Shown here: one piece after another, positions 23,858 through 31,731 of the stretch
Numbering within the stretch: the first letter of the stretch is position 1
How the letters are laid out: every line of letters begins with the position of its first letter
Assembly: GCA_964450715.1 (NCBI GenBank)
Contig: CAYVFC010000012.1
Span: forward strand, 28,581-92,580
DNA from: CAYVFC01 sp964450715
GTDB taxonomy: Bacteria; Myxococcota_A; Polyangia; Polyangiales; JAFGIB01
Length of the DNA: 64,000 nt
Direction of reading: 5' to 3'
Notes under the pieces: model-generated
The model's input: only the letters and a program-made list of their open reading frames with translations
Told to the model about the DNA's origin: nothing
Databases searched by the model: none
Position numbers and translations under genes: made by a program

Positions 23858-25371
23858 CTTCGCACCCCCTCGCGACCGGCTCGCGGGCCGGCCGCCGCCT
23901 CCCAAGAGCCGGTGGGAGCGGCGTCATCGGCCGATCCCGTATACTCGTAGTATCCCAGCAAGGCGGTGCTGCGTAACACCCGAAACAGTTTTCTCGTTAC
24001 CGCCCAGCGGCCATAGGCCCAGGCCTCGACGATGCGCCGGCGCCTCTGCAGCGGCAGCGAGCAGAAGCTGCGCAGGTAGCGGAGCCTGACCAGCACGCGG
24101 AACCCGAAAAGCCCGGTCGCCAGCAGAAGCCGTAGCGCTGCCGGAAGCGCATCGACTTGGCCCTGCACGAAACGCGCGACCGACTGCAGCCTCTCCGCCT
24201 CCTCGACCGATCCTCGCTCGCGCGCGTCCGCTCCTTCGCCCGCCTCGTACGGGATCAGCGCCTCGGTAATGGCGCGGACGAGCTGGCCGGGGGCGCGCTC
24301 CTCGCCCGCCGGCTTGCTTCGCCCCAGCACGAACATCTGCACCCCGTCGACCTCGGCGGTGACCGGGCCCTTTCTGGCCGAGCGAGCCGCGCTCAGCACC
24401 GTAGCCAGCTCCACACCGTAGCGGACGACGATGGCCGCGCCCCAAAAGGTGATGGGAACGAAGATGATGGCGTGCGCCACCAGCGCGTAGCTAGTTGCGG
24501 CCGCTCCGTCCGCTCCCAGCAGCATGAGTGTGCGCAGACAGAAGATGTGGAAGGTACCCACGTGTCCGGGACGGGAGGGCAGCAACACGCCTAGATTGGT
24601 CACCGCCATCACGAACACCGCCCACTCGGGAGACGGCGGCATCCCGAGGGCGGCCAGCACGGCCAGATACGTGGAAGCGTCCACCGTCCAGACGACGACG
24701 CTCAGCAACGCCAGCGTCAGCGCGTCGGCCGGCCGCCTGAGATAAGCCAAGCCGTTGGATACGTAGACGAAGAAGCGCCACACCGGCCCCTGCCAGGCCG
24801 GCCGTACGGCGGCGGCCAGCCGCGAGCCCAGCCCGGCCAGGCTGTAGGGGAAGCGCACCATCAAGGCGATAACGAGCGCGACCGGACCGATGATCAGCGC
24901 GGCCACCAGCGCGGTCCCGGTGATCCACTCCCCCCCCTGCCCGCTGATCCCCCAGGTGACCAGGAACAAGAGCAGGATGGTCATGCCGTCCAGGATACGC
25001 TCCAGCAGGGTGACCGTTAGCCCCTGCGCGAAGGGGATGCCGGTGCGCTCGCTCAGCAGCCCGGCCCGGGCGATCTCGCCCAGCCGCGCGGGCAGCAGGT
25101 TGTTCACCGCGTACCCCAGCACCACGATGTTGGTGGCGGTGGCCAGCGACAGGTTGGCCTCCTGCCGCACCAGCCTGCGGCAGCGAAGCCCCCGCACCAC
25201 GTGCCCCCCGAGGTAGAGCAGCGCCGCCAGCGGTATCCAGGGCCAGATCCTGGCCCCTTCCATCGCCTTACCGATTCCCTTCAGATCGATCTGCTCGAGC
25301 CCCAGCCAGACGAAGGCTATGCTGGCCAGGGCGCCCAGCAGGGAAGCGGTTTGCAGGCGGCGATCTTTCAT
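23854..25371 (-). CDS. Flippase-like (UPF0104/LPG synthase TM) protein with fused oxidoreductase-partner domain
   Basis: 505 residues. The first ~320 form about eight membrane segments of the lysylphosphatidylglycerol synthase transmembrane/UPF0104 family, with VRGLRCRRLVRQEANLS, GYAVNNLLPARLGEIARAGL and VTLLERILDG. After a linker (VTAEVDGVQMFVLGRSKPAGE), residues about 355-485 are a soluble helical domain (LVRAITEALIPYEAG; RYLRSFCSLPLQRRRRIVEAW; FRVLRSTALLGYYEY). That pattern matches the N-terminal accessory domain of long-chain alcohol oxidase-type GMC proteins, and the GMC core is the next gene, overlapping by 4 nt. The flippase family includes lipid-II-like and glycolipid transport proteins; the cargo here is unknown. 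Confidence 0.8.
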   Translation of the reverse strand: MKDRRLQTASLLGALASIAFVWLGLEQIDLKGIGKAMEGARIWPWIPLAALLYLGGHVVRGLRCRRLVRQEANLSLATATNIVVLGYAVNNLLPARLGEIARAGLLSERTGIPFAQGLTVTLLERILDGMTILLLFLVTWGISGQGGEWITGTALVAALIIGPVALVIALMVRFPYSLAGLGSRLAAAVRPAWQGPVWRFFVYVSNGLAYLRRPADALTLALLSVVVWTVDASTYLAVLAALGMPPSPEWAVFVMAVTNLGVLLPSRPGHVGTFHIFCLRTLMLLGADGAAATSYALVAHAIIFVPITFWGAAIVVRYGVELATVLSAARSARKGPVTAEVDGVQMFVLGRSKPAGEERAPGQLVRAITEALIPYEAGEGADARERGSVEEAERLQSVARFVQGQVDALPAALRLLLATGLFGFRVLVRLRYLRSFCSLPLQRRRRIVEAWAYGRWAVTRKLFRVLRSTALLGYYEYTGSADDAAPTGSWEAAAGPRAGREGVRR

Positions 25372-25407
25372 CTCACGGTGCGTGAACCATAAGGTGACGC
25401 GAAGCGC

Positions 25408-26436
25408 TCAGGAGAAGAACTTGACCGCGCGCAACATAAGCTCCTTGACGGGCCGGCGGTGTGCCGAGCCCGCCCTCTCGGCCCGGCGGCGGTCGTAGCT
25501 GGCCAGGAAGTCATCGTAGCTCTCCGCGAACATCTCGTCGTTCGAGTACCTCGGCTTCCAGCCCAACCGCAGCAGGGGCGCGACATCGAAGAAAAAGGGC
25601 TTGTGATAGGTCAGGTAGTGCCAGGGGGCCAAGGGGCTCAGGCGCATCCAGTCCAGCAGGCGCAGCGCAGCGATGGAGGGGGCGACCGGAAGCGCGACCA
25701 CGCGCGAGCCGGTGCCCGCATGCGCGATCAGGTTCCGGTAGGCCTCGCGCAGCGTACCGAAGCGATCGGTGCCCACGTTGTAGACGCCGGGCCGGCCGGC
25801 ATCGAGCGCCAGCAGATACAGATCCATCAGATCGTGCGCGTGGACGAACTGAAAGCCTCCCTCTCCCCGGCCGATGGTGTAAACGTTCACGCCCTCCTTT
25901 ATCCATTCGAAGAAGATTTGAAAGATCCCCAGCCTGCCCTCTCCCAGGATGGTGCGCGGCCGGATCACCACCAGCGGCATGGAGCTCTCGCCGAGGATAC
26001 GGCGCACCTGCTCTTCCCCGGCCGCCTTGGCGCGGCCGTAGATCTCCACCGGACGCACGGGCGTCCGCTCCGTGATGGGCAAGCGGTCCGGCGCCCCGAA
26101 CAGCGCGCTCGAGCTCATGTGCACAAAGGCCTGCACACCCGCCTCGACCGCGGCCTCGGCCGCGATGCGGCTTCCCACCACGTTCACCTGCCAGAACTCC
26201 GGTCCGGATTTGGTCAGAGGAACCAGTGCCACGTTGTGATGAACGACGTCCACCCCCTTCATCGCGCGCAACACCCCGTCGCGGTCGCGGATGTCGCAAT
26301 CGATGTAAGTGATCTCCCGGGGGCGGCTCGGATCCTCCCAGAGGTCGAGAATGGCCACGCTCTCGCCGCGGGAGAGCAGGCGCCGTGCGATGAGATTGCC
26401 CAGAAACCCCGAGCCGCCGGTAACCAGATGCCTCAC
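25408..26436 (-). CDS. NAD-dependent epimerase/dehydratase family protein
   Basis: 342 residues. The Rossmann motif is VTGGSGFLGNLIARRL, the acidic loop is YIDCDIRD, the active site is YGRAKAAGEEQ with Ser in VHMSSSALFG, and VIRPRTILGEGRLG follows. It is an extended short-chain dehydrogenase acting on a nucleotide sugar or a lipid-like hydroxy/keto compound; the neighbouring flippase, GMC oxidase and second epimerase favour a lipid (inference). The GTG start has GGGAGG 8 nt upstream. It appears to lead the six-gene operon that runs down to the uracil-DNA glycosylase. Confidence 0.86.
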   Translation of the reverse strand: MRHLVTGGSGFLGNLIARRLLSRGESVAILDLWEDPSRPREITYIDCDIRDRDGVLRAMKGVDVVHHNVALVPLTKSGPEFWQVNVVGSRIAAEAAVEAGVQAFVHMSSSALFGAPDRLPITERTPVRPVEIYGRAKAAGEEQVRRILGESSMPLVVIRPRTILGEGRLGIFQIFFEWIKEGVNVYTIGRGEGGFQFVHAHDLMDLYLLALDAGRPGVYNVGTDRFGTLREAYRNLIAHAGTGSRVVALPVAPSIAALRLLDWMRLSPLAPWHYLTYHKPFFFDVAPLLRLGWKPRYSNDEMFAESYDDFLASYDRRRAERAGSAHRRPVKELMLRAVKFFS

Positions 26437-26504
26437 GATTCGCCTCCCTCAAGGCCTGCGTCCAGAGCATATCTCATTCGTACGGCAACTGGCGTCCGAA
26501 TTGC

Positions 26505-27872
26505 TCAAGGAACGAGCGCGACCAGGCAGACCCGGCGAAAGTCGTACGAGATCCCCTCGCCCGTCACCGCATAGGCGGCAAACACCCGCTCGCCGTCCGA
26601 GGTCAGGGCCAGGGTTGAGATGTTCTCCTGCTCCCCGGCCTCGTCGAAGGCCACCGGCTCGGACCAGCTCTGCCCCCGGTCTCGGCTGTGCGAGACCATG
26701 GCCGTGTACTTGTAGTAGCTCCCCAGAATATCGTTCCGGTCCCCTTCTTTCCAGGCTACCGAGATCAGATCGCCGGTCACATGTATGACCGGATACCAGA
26801 TATCGATCTCCCGGTTGTCCCCGCGCAGCAGGATCCATTTCTCCCTCCAGCTGCTCGCCCGGTCCCGGCTCACCAGTATGGCCAGCACCTGCTCGTTCCC
26901 GTAGGCGTACGACTGCACCAGGTAGAGCGCCTGCGCGTCGTCCATCACCAGCCGGCCGCCGGCCACCCGGCTGGCCGTGGTGTCGCCGCTCGCCACCTCG
27001 ACGAAGCTCTCGCCGTCGTCGTCCGAGTAGACCACGCCCGAGCTGCTACCCATCACCAGCCGTCCCTCGATTTCGAACGCCCCGGTCGGCGTTCCCCGGG
27101 TCACCAGGTAGGGCTCGATCCACTCACCGTCCTGCAGCCGTCCCAGGAAGACACGGTGGCTGCAGCCGAAAATGTGCGTGTCGTGGTCGTGGCCCAGGGC
27201 GAACTTCATATCCGGAGCTAGCGGACGGAAGAAGTAGAGCGGCACCTTGTACTGGCAGGAGCCCGACCGGTTGCCGGCCAAAAAGACCTCTTCCAGGGAC
27301 CAGCTCCCCCCTTGGTCCGGCGAGCGGAGCAGAAAGGAGGCGAAGAATCCCCCGGCCGTCAACGCCCACAGCGCGTCATCGCCCTCGATCATGTCGGTGA
27401 AGTAGCTGTCGTGCATCACCTGCACCGGATCGTCGAATTCGAACGCGCCGCCGTCCAACCGTGCGGTCTGCAGGTAGAGAAAGCGCTCGTCCGGCGACCC
27501 GGTCGAGACCGCGTTATAGAAGACTAATAGCCTGTTCGATCCCTCATGAATGAATAGACTGGGAGCGGTCGCCTCCTGCCTCTGGTCGAAACAGACCCGC
27601 TGCGAAACCTCCAGCGGCGGAAGGGTTACCGCCGGCTCGGTGACGTCGAACAGCTCTTCCTCGACCGATCCGGCGCCGCCGCCATCGGTTGGCTCCTCAC
27701 CCGCGCCCGGCGACCCCCCGTCGCTCTCGACGCCCGCATCCTCCGAGCCGGGGGTGGCGAACGGCGCCTGCTGATCGCCGCAGCCGGCCGCCGCGGTGTA
27801 CGCCAGCCAGAATAGAAGGCCCTGCGGCGGCGAGAACCGAGGGACGAACGCGGCGCATCTCGAACGGGTCAC
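26505..27872 (-). CDS. BNR-repeat (sialidase-fold) lipoprotein
   Basis: 455 residues, GTG start. The signal peptide ends LAYTAAAGC with the lipobox Cys near residue 31. A Gly/Glu-rich acidic linker spans about 35-75, then a six-bladed-propeller-like domain with BNR 'Asp boxes': SPDQGGSWS, YSDDDGESF, SRDRASSWRE and SRDRGQSWSEP. BNR repeats mark sialidases and many non-enzymatic surface proteins. I do not see the arginine triad clearly, so enzymatic activity is not claimed. It lies 68 nt upstream of the epimerase operon on the same strand. Confidence 0.82.
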   Translation of the reverse strand: MTRSRCAAFVPRFSPPQGLLFWLAYTAAAGCGDQQAPFATPGSEDAGVESDGGSPGAGEEPTDGGGAGSVEEELFDVTEPAVTLPPLEVSQRVCFDQRQEATAPSLFIHEGSNRLLVFYNAVSTGSPDERFLYLQTARLDGGAFEFDDPVQVMHDSYFTDMIEGDDALWALTAGGFFASFLLRSPDQGGSWSLEEVFLAGNRSGSCQYKVPLYFFRPLAPDMKFALGHDHDTHIFGCSHRVFLGRLQDGEWIEPYLVTRGTPTGAFEIEGRLVMGSSSGVVYSDDDGESFVEVASGDTTASRVAGGRLVMDDAQALYLVQSYAYGNEQVLAILVSRDRASSWREKWILLRGDNREIDIWYPVIHVTGDLISVAWKEGDRNDILGSYYKYTAMVSHSRDRGQSWSEPVAFDEAGEQENISTLALTSDGERVFAAYAVTGEGISYDFRRVCLVALVP

Positions 27873-28457
27873 TCTCTCAGTCTACCAGAGCCGGACCCGC
27901 GGGACGGCTCCCGCGCCCGGCGGACGGTCGCGCCCGGTGAAAACGGTCAATGCGCATTTCGTTTTTGAAAGGATCACTTCAGATACGAAACGACAAACGG
28001 TTAAGGACTACCGATGGTACGCGTGAGTCGATCGGGTCGGGGTACGATAATTCAACACGGGACACGACATGTAAAAAGGATGACGATCGCGTAACTCGGA
28101 ACGAGCCGCGGTCTCGAGAGCCGTTCCCCGGTGGAGATAAGCCCCGTCTTTCCCGCAATTCCACCCGTGGAAGTGCCGGTTAGCACGACCGTCGTATTCC
28201 GGACGTTCAGGTCGTCATTACCTTTCATAGAATTTCCATTGTCTATCCGCTCGCCTTGAATCGGATCCGCTTCGCTTTCGACAGATTCTGTACAGACGTA
28301 AGGCGATGGCACGGCAATTGCTGCAATTATCGGCGAAAATTCGACGACAACGGATCTAGCAGGGCTGTAATCACCCGGGGCTCGTCAAGAGGCGCAGAGG
28401 CAATTGAGCACGGGCCTTTCACGGGTGTGGTGGCGGTAGCGTGAAGAAAGTCTCGTG
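27873..28457. other. Lower-GC intergenic region
   Basis: 585 bases between the divergent BNR lipoprotein and the small 28458 gene, with lower GC than its surroundings. It contains no tRNA cloverleaf, CRISPR repeat or long palindrome that I can see. A minus-strand frame of 86 codons at 28052-28312 has codon use unlike the local genes and no recognisable motif. Promoters for both divergent genes are expected here. Confidence 0.35.
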
Positions 28458-28811
28458 ATGCCCGCTGAGAAAGACGACAGGTCAATCACCCAGAGGTACC
28501 GGCAAGCGAGAGCGAGCTTGACGGCGCGGGAATCCTTCCCGACGCCGCGGGACTCCCACCCGACGCCGCGGGAGTCCATCCCGACGCCGGGCAGCGACGT
28601 TCGCGAGCTGCAACCGGGCAGGCGCAGTCTGCGGGACGCCGTCATCCTTCTGACCAGGAAGTTGGAAGCGCTCGGCGTGGACGTGAGCGACGTCACCGAG
28701 ATGTTGGGGGTTTGCTCGAACAGTGATACGACCCCGCGCCGCTCGGTCTATCCGGGCAACGACGCGCTGGACGCCGTCGAGCGCAATAGCCTGTTCGATA
28801 AAGACGAGTAG
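28458..28811 (+). CDS. Small hypothetical protein with Pro/Thr/Arg-rich repeats
   Basis: 117 residues from an ATG at 28458 (a GTG lies one codon earlier). The N-terminal third contains three near-repeats: ESFPTPRD, DSHPTPRE and ESIPTPGSD, encoded by tandem GACGCCGCGGGA-type DNA repeats. The C-terminal part (LRDAVILLTRKLEALGVDVSDVTEMLGV) looks like two helices and has codon use typical of the window's genes. No signal peptide or membrane segment. I do not recognise the family. A palindromic repeat follows directly after the stop. Confidence 0.5.
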   Translation: MPAEKDDRSITQRYRQARASLTARESFPTPRDSHPTPRESIPTPGSDVRELQPGRRSLRDAVILLTRKLEALGVDVSDVTEMLGVCSNSDTTPRRSVYPGNDALDAVERNSLFDKDE

Positions 28812-28941
28812 GGGCGGGCGGCGGGAGGGGGCAAGCCCCTCCCCTACACGCGCTCGCCCGCAGGGCGATTCGCTTCGGTCACCCCGCAGGGGCGGGCCTT
28901 GCGCCCGCCCGTAAAAGGGAGGGGGCACCCCCTCCCCTACG
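28812..28941. repeat. GC-rich palindromic repeats
   Basis: Two units related to those at 17209-17278. GGGAGGGGGCAAGCCCCTCCC can fold into an 8-bp stem, and GGGCGGGCCTTGCGCCCGCCC into a second hairpin; another GGGAGGGGGCACCCCCTCCC follows. They fill the space between the convergent small gene and the Cys-rich lipoprotein. Confidence 0.6.
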
Positions 28942-28974
28942 TCTTACATAATCTATACGCCGAGGCGACCGTTA

Positions 28975-29943
28975 CTACATCGGGATGCGACAGAAGAGCG
29001 ACTCGCCGGGACCGGGCATGGTGTCCTCGCACTCCATGTCGGTCGGACAGGAGGCGTCCTGCGCCGAGCAGTCGAGCATGCAGTAGTGGTCTCCCGGCAA
29101 TCCGGCCGGCCCGCAGACGAGCACGGCGGTGGTATCCGCCGGCAGGTCGCACTCGTCGGCCTGCGTGCAGACGACGGTGCAGTAACCGGTGCCCTGCATA
29201 CCCCCTCCGGGCCGGTAGCAAACCAGATCGCCCTCGCAGTCGGCATCGCCTCGAGAGGTATTGCAACTCTCCCACTGGCCCGCGGTGCCCTCGACCCCGG
29301 CGTCCTCGGGATACAGGCAGCGAAAGGTCCCGCCCCCTCCCGTACTGCGGCACACCATGTTGGTGGGGCAGTTGGTGTCGTTCTCGTCTACGCATTCGAC
29401 CCGGCAGGTGTTGCTGAATGTCGAACAGACCGCCTCGAATCCGTCGATGTCCTGGCAGTCGCTGTCCTCCAGGCAGTCCTCCGTGCAGAAGCCCGGGGCG
29501 CCGCCGAAAGCGCCGGAACAGACCAGATCGTCGCCCAGACACTCGCTCTCGTCGTAACATATCGATAGCCAGCTCCCGTCGCTGGGGATGGTGCTTCCGC
29601 TTCCGCCCGTACCTGTCCCGGCGTCCGGTGCATCGCCGCCGCTGCCCGCGCCGCCGTCCATGACCTCGCCGCCCGAGCCACCGCTTCCGGCCCCCGACTC
29701 TCCACCCGTGCCCGCCGTCCCGGCGGCTCCGGCCTCGCCAGCCGTGCCGCCCGTACCCGCGGTACCGGCGGTGCCCGCACCTCCGGCCGTGCCCGCGCCT
29801 CCCGTGGTGCCGCCTGCGCCCCCGAGGCCCGAACCGTCGAGCAGCACGCCGCCGTCCGCGCCGGCCGCTCCGTCGTCGTCGTCGCCGCCGCACGCCCAGA
29901 AGAACAGCGAGAATACCCCTAGAAACGCGATGAATCTGGCCAT
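28975..29943 (-). CDS. Gly/Ala-rich, Cys-rich lipoprotein
   Basis: 322 residues. The signal peptide (MARFIAFLGVFSLFFWAC) ends in a lipobox at Cys18. Next come an Asp/Gly tract and about 100 residues of GGAGTAGTAGTGG-type low complexity, likely a flexible surface stalk. The C-terminal half (about 140-322) has many cysteines in spaced pairs, including CYDESECLGDDLVCSG and CTEDCLEDSDCQD, which suggests disulfide-bonded repeats of the type seen in Myxococcota surface proteins. The ATG has GGGAGG upstream. No enzyme motif; adhesion or surface display is a guess. Confidence 0.85.
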   Translation of the reverse strand: MARFIAFLGVFSLFFWACGGDDDDGAAGADGGVLLDGSGLGGAGGTTGGAGTAGGAGTAGTAGTGGTAGEAGAAGTAGTGGESGAGSGGSGGEVMDGGAGSGGDAPDAGTGTGGSGSTIPSDGSWLSICYDESECLGDDLVCSGAFGGAPGFCTEDCLEDSDCQDIDGFEAVCSTFSNTCRVECVDENDTNCPTNMVCRSTGGGGTFRCLYPEDAGVEGTAGQWESCNTSRGDADCEGDLVCYRPGGGMQGTGYCTVVCTQADECDLPADTTAVLVCGPAGLPGDHYCMLDCSAQDASCPTDMECEDTMPGPGESLFCRIPM

Positions 29944-30110
29944 GATCTGCCTCCCGCCTGGTCTCCGGCCCCAAACGGCCCGGAGCCCGTCTCAGTCCTT
30001 ACCTTGGGAACGAGCCTCATGGTAATCGATTCCGGACGGTGTCACAATTCTGTGACAAAAACTGCCCGACCGGAGCCCGTCCTGAAGTGTGTGGCCGCTG
30101 CGCGGGAAAG

Positions 30111-30266
30111 GCGTCGACCGATATGCCTCTGCCGCCCATCCGCGCCGATCTAGCGTCCCACCAGGGGCGGTCAGGCGACCGGATCCGGGCGTCGACCGAT
30201 ATGCCTCTGCCGCCCATCCGCGCCGATCTAGCGCCCCACCAGGGGCGGTCAGGCGACCGGATCCGG
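30111..30266. repeat. 78-bp direct tandem repeat, two copies
   Basis: Copy 1 is 30111-30188 and copy 2 is 30189-30266, each starting GCGTCGACCGATATGCCTCT and ending GGATCCGG. They differ at one base (T at 30156, C at 30234). The repeat sits just upstream of the AT-rich control region of the LysR gene. Confidence 0.95.
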
Positions 30267-30308
30267 TTGGCGAAGAGAAAGCTACATTTATGTATGTTTA
30301 GATATTCT

Positions 30309-30351
30309 TATACTATTTTCTGTTGACATTAATATTTCTTCACGTAGTTTT
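30309..30351 (+). promoter_or_regulatory. Candidate promoter elements of the LysR-metVF-glt cluster
   Basis: TATACT at 30309-30314 resembles a -10 box and TTGACA at 30323-30328 is a consensus -35 box, about 50 nt before the LysR ATG. They cannot belong to the same promoter in this order, and the TTGACA has only a poor -10 partner near 30346. Promoter activity is likely in this AT-rich zone, but the exact boxes are uncertain. Confidence 0.3.
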
Positions 30352-30375
30352 CCGGGCGTTTTCCCGGAAAGCTCC

Positions 30376-31272
30376 ATGCGAATACGAGCGCTGAAGATCT
30401 TCTGCGACGTCGCCAAGTACCGCAGCATCTCGAAAGGAGCGGAGATCAACCGGGTCAGCCAGTCCTCTATCAGCCAGCTTCTGAGGAGCTTCGAGAAGGA
30501 CCTCGGCGTCACTCTTATCGACCGTTCCAGGCGCCCCTTTCAGCTGACCCGGGAGGGTGGGATTTTCCTGGAAGGATGCCGGGAGATCGTCAACCGCTAT
30601 ACCGACCTGATGGTGGAGCTGAAAACGGTGGGACCGTCGGTCAAGCCCGTGCTAAAGGTCGCCTGCATCTTCTCCGTGGGACTGAAGTACATGAGCATCT
30701 GCAGCGAAAAATTCTCCCGGCTCTTCCCCTCCGCGGGCATCAAGATCGAGTACCTGCATCCCTATCGCGTGTACGAGACCGTTCTGGAGGAAGAGGCCGA
30801 CCTGGGAATCGTCTCTTTCCCCCAGCCCAACCGGGAGCTCTCTATCATCCCCTGGCGGGAAGAGCAGATGGTCCTGGCCTGTCACCCGGAGCACCCGCTC
30901 GCCGTGCGCAAGCGCATCGGAGTCGGCAGGATCTCCGGGGAGAGCTTTGTCGCCTTTGACGCGGATCTTCCCATCCGGGCCGAGGTGGACCGCTACCTCC
31001 GCCGCAACGGTGTACAAATCAAGCCGGTTCTCGAGTTCGACAACATCGAGTCCATCAAACGCGCGGTCGAGAACGGCTCCGGAATATCGATCCTTCCCCG
31101 GCCCGCGCTGGACCAGGAGCTCGGGGCCGGAGCGCTGGCCGCCGTGCCCTTCAACAAGAGCGGCTTCGTCCGTCCCCTCAGCCTCATCCACCGTAGGAAG
31201 AAGGAGCTGGACGCGAGCATGGAGGGATTCATCGAGATCCTGAAAGCGGAAACGGCCGGAAGCTTTCACTGA
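30376..31272 (+). CDS. LysR-family transcriptional regulator
   Basis: 298 residues, full LysR length. The winged helix-turn-helix covers about 1-60 (MRIRALKIFCDVAKYRSISK; VSQSSISQLLRSFEKDLG), and the periplasmic-binding-like co-inducer domain covers about 90-290 (LGIVSFPQP; FDNIESIKRAVENGSGISIL). It reads in the same direction as the genes it precedes, with 30 nt to the MvhD-like gene, unlike the usual divergent LysR arrangement. In Bacillus the LysR protein GltC controls glutamate synthase and in enterobacteria MetR controls methionine genes; either theme would suit this cluster, but the ligand is unknown. Confidence 0.93.
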   Translation: MRIRALKIFCDVAKYRSISKGAEINRVSQSSISQLLRSFEKDLGVTLIDRSRRPFQLTREGGIFLEGCREIVNRYTDLMVELKTVGPSVKPVLKVACIFSVGLKYMSICSEKFSRLFPSAGIKIEYLHPYRVYETVLEEEADLGIVSFPQPNRELSIIPWREEQMVLACHPEHPLAVRKRIGVGRISGESFVAFDADLPIRAEVDRYLRRNGVQIKPVLEFDNIESIKRAVENGSGISILPRPALDQELGAGALAAVPFNKSGFVRPLSLIHRRKKELDASMEGFIEILKAETAGSFH

Positions 31273-31302
31273 ACCGAGGACAGCTATAAACGGAAGCCAA
31301 CC

Positions 31303-31731
31303 ATGAAGCGTATCGCCGACAACAGCGAAGAACAGATCCGGATCGCCGTACTGTACTGCCAGCACACGGTCTGCAGAAAAGCCAGCGTCGCCCCGGCGGC
31401 GGAAAAGGTGAAGGGAATAACCGTCCGCGCGGCGATGATGCCCTGCAGCAGCAAGGTACAGGCCTCACACCTGCTCAAGATTCTCGACCAGGAGGCAGAC
31501 GGAGTCGAGGTCGTGGCCTGCGCGGACCAGGCCTGCCGCTTCCTGAACGGCAGCAGGCGGGCCGCCAAGCGGGTCGCCTACACCCGCCGGCTGCTAGACG
31601 AGGTCGGGGTCGGAGCGGAGCGGGTGGGCATCAGCAGAGAAGCGGGCGCGTCGGCAGAACAATTGATGGAGCTAGCGGTGGCGCGCGCCGCCGCGGTCGA
31701 GAAGATCGGCAACAACGGAGAGAGCCAGTGA
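31303..31731 (+). CDS. MvhD/FlpD-like [2Fe-2S] electron-transfer subunit
   Basis: 142 residues of the methyl-viologen-reducing hydrogenase delta-subunit family. Five cysteines fit the family pattern: Cys19 and Cys24 (YCQHTVC), Cys48 (MMPCSS), Cys73 and Cys78 (VACADQAC). The segment EADGVEVVACADQACRFLNG matches the usual GADGVLVLGC-GDCHY-GN block, and VAYTRRLLDEVGVGAERVGI matches the helix after it. In known systems this subunit carries electrons into HdrA. No hdrA, hdrB or hdrC lies in the window; the next genes are metV and metF. The ATG has GGAAG upstream, and the stop overlaps the metV start as GTGA. Confidence 0.85.
   Translation: MKRIADNSEEQIRIAVLYCQHTVCRKASVAPAAEKVKGITVRAAMMPCSSKVQASHLLKILDQEADGVEVVACADQACRFLNGSRRAAKRVAYTRRLLDEVGVGAERVGISREAGASAEQLMELAVARAAAVEKIGNNGESQ

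Larger units (their letters stand above)
29944..30375. other. Intergenic region with tandem duplication and AT-rich promoter zone
   Basis: 432 bases between the divergent lipoprotein and LysR genes. It holds a 78-bp tandem duplication (30111-30266) followed by a sharply AT-rich stretch (30278-30345) that contains TATACT at 30309-30314 and TTGACA at 30323-30328. The AT-rich zone is the likely LysR operator/promoter. Confidence 0.55.

Noticed and set aside
28052..28312. 86-codon minus-strand frame upstream of the small 28458 gene
   Set aside because: Codon use differs from local genes and no signal, motif or ribosome site supports it.
30111..30266. Possible CRISPR array
   Set aside because: There are only two copies, 78 bp long and directly adjacent with no spacer, so it is a tandem duplication.
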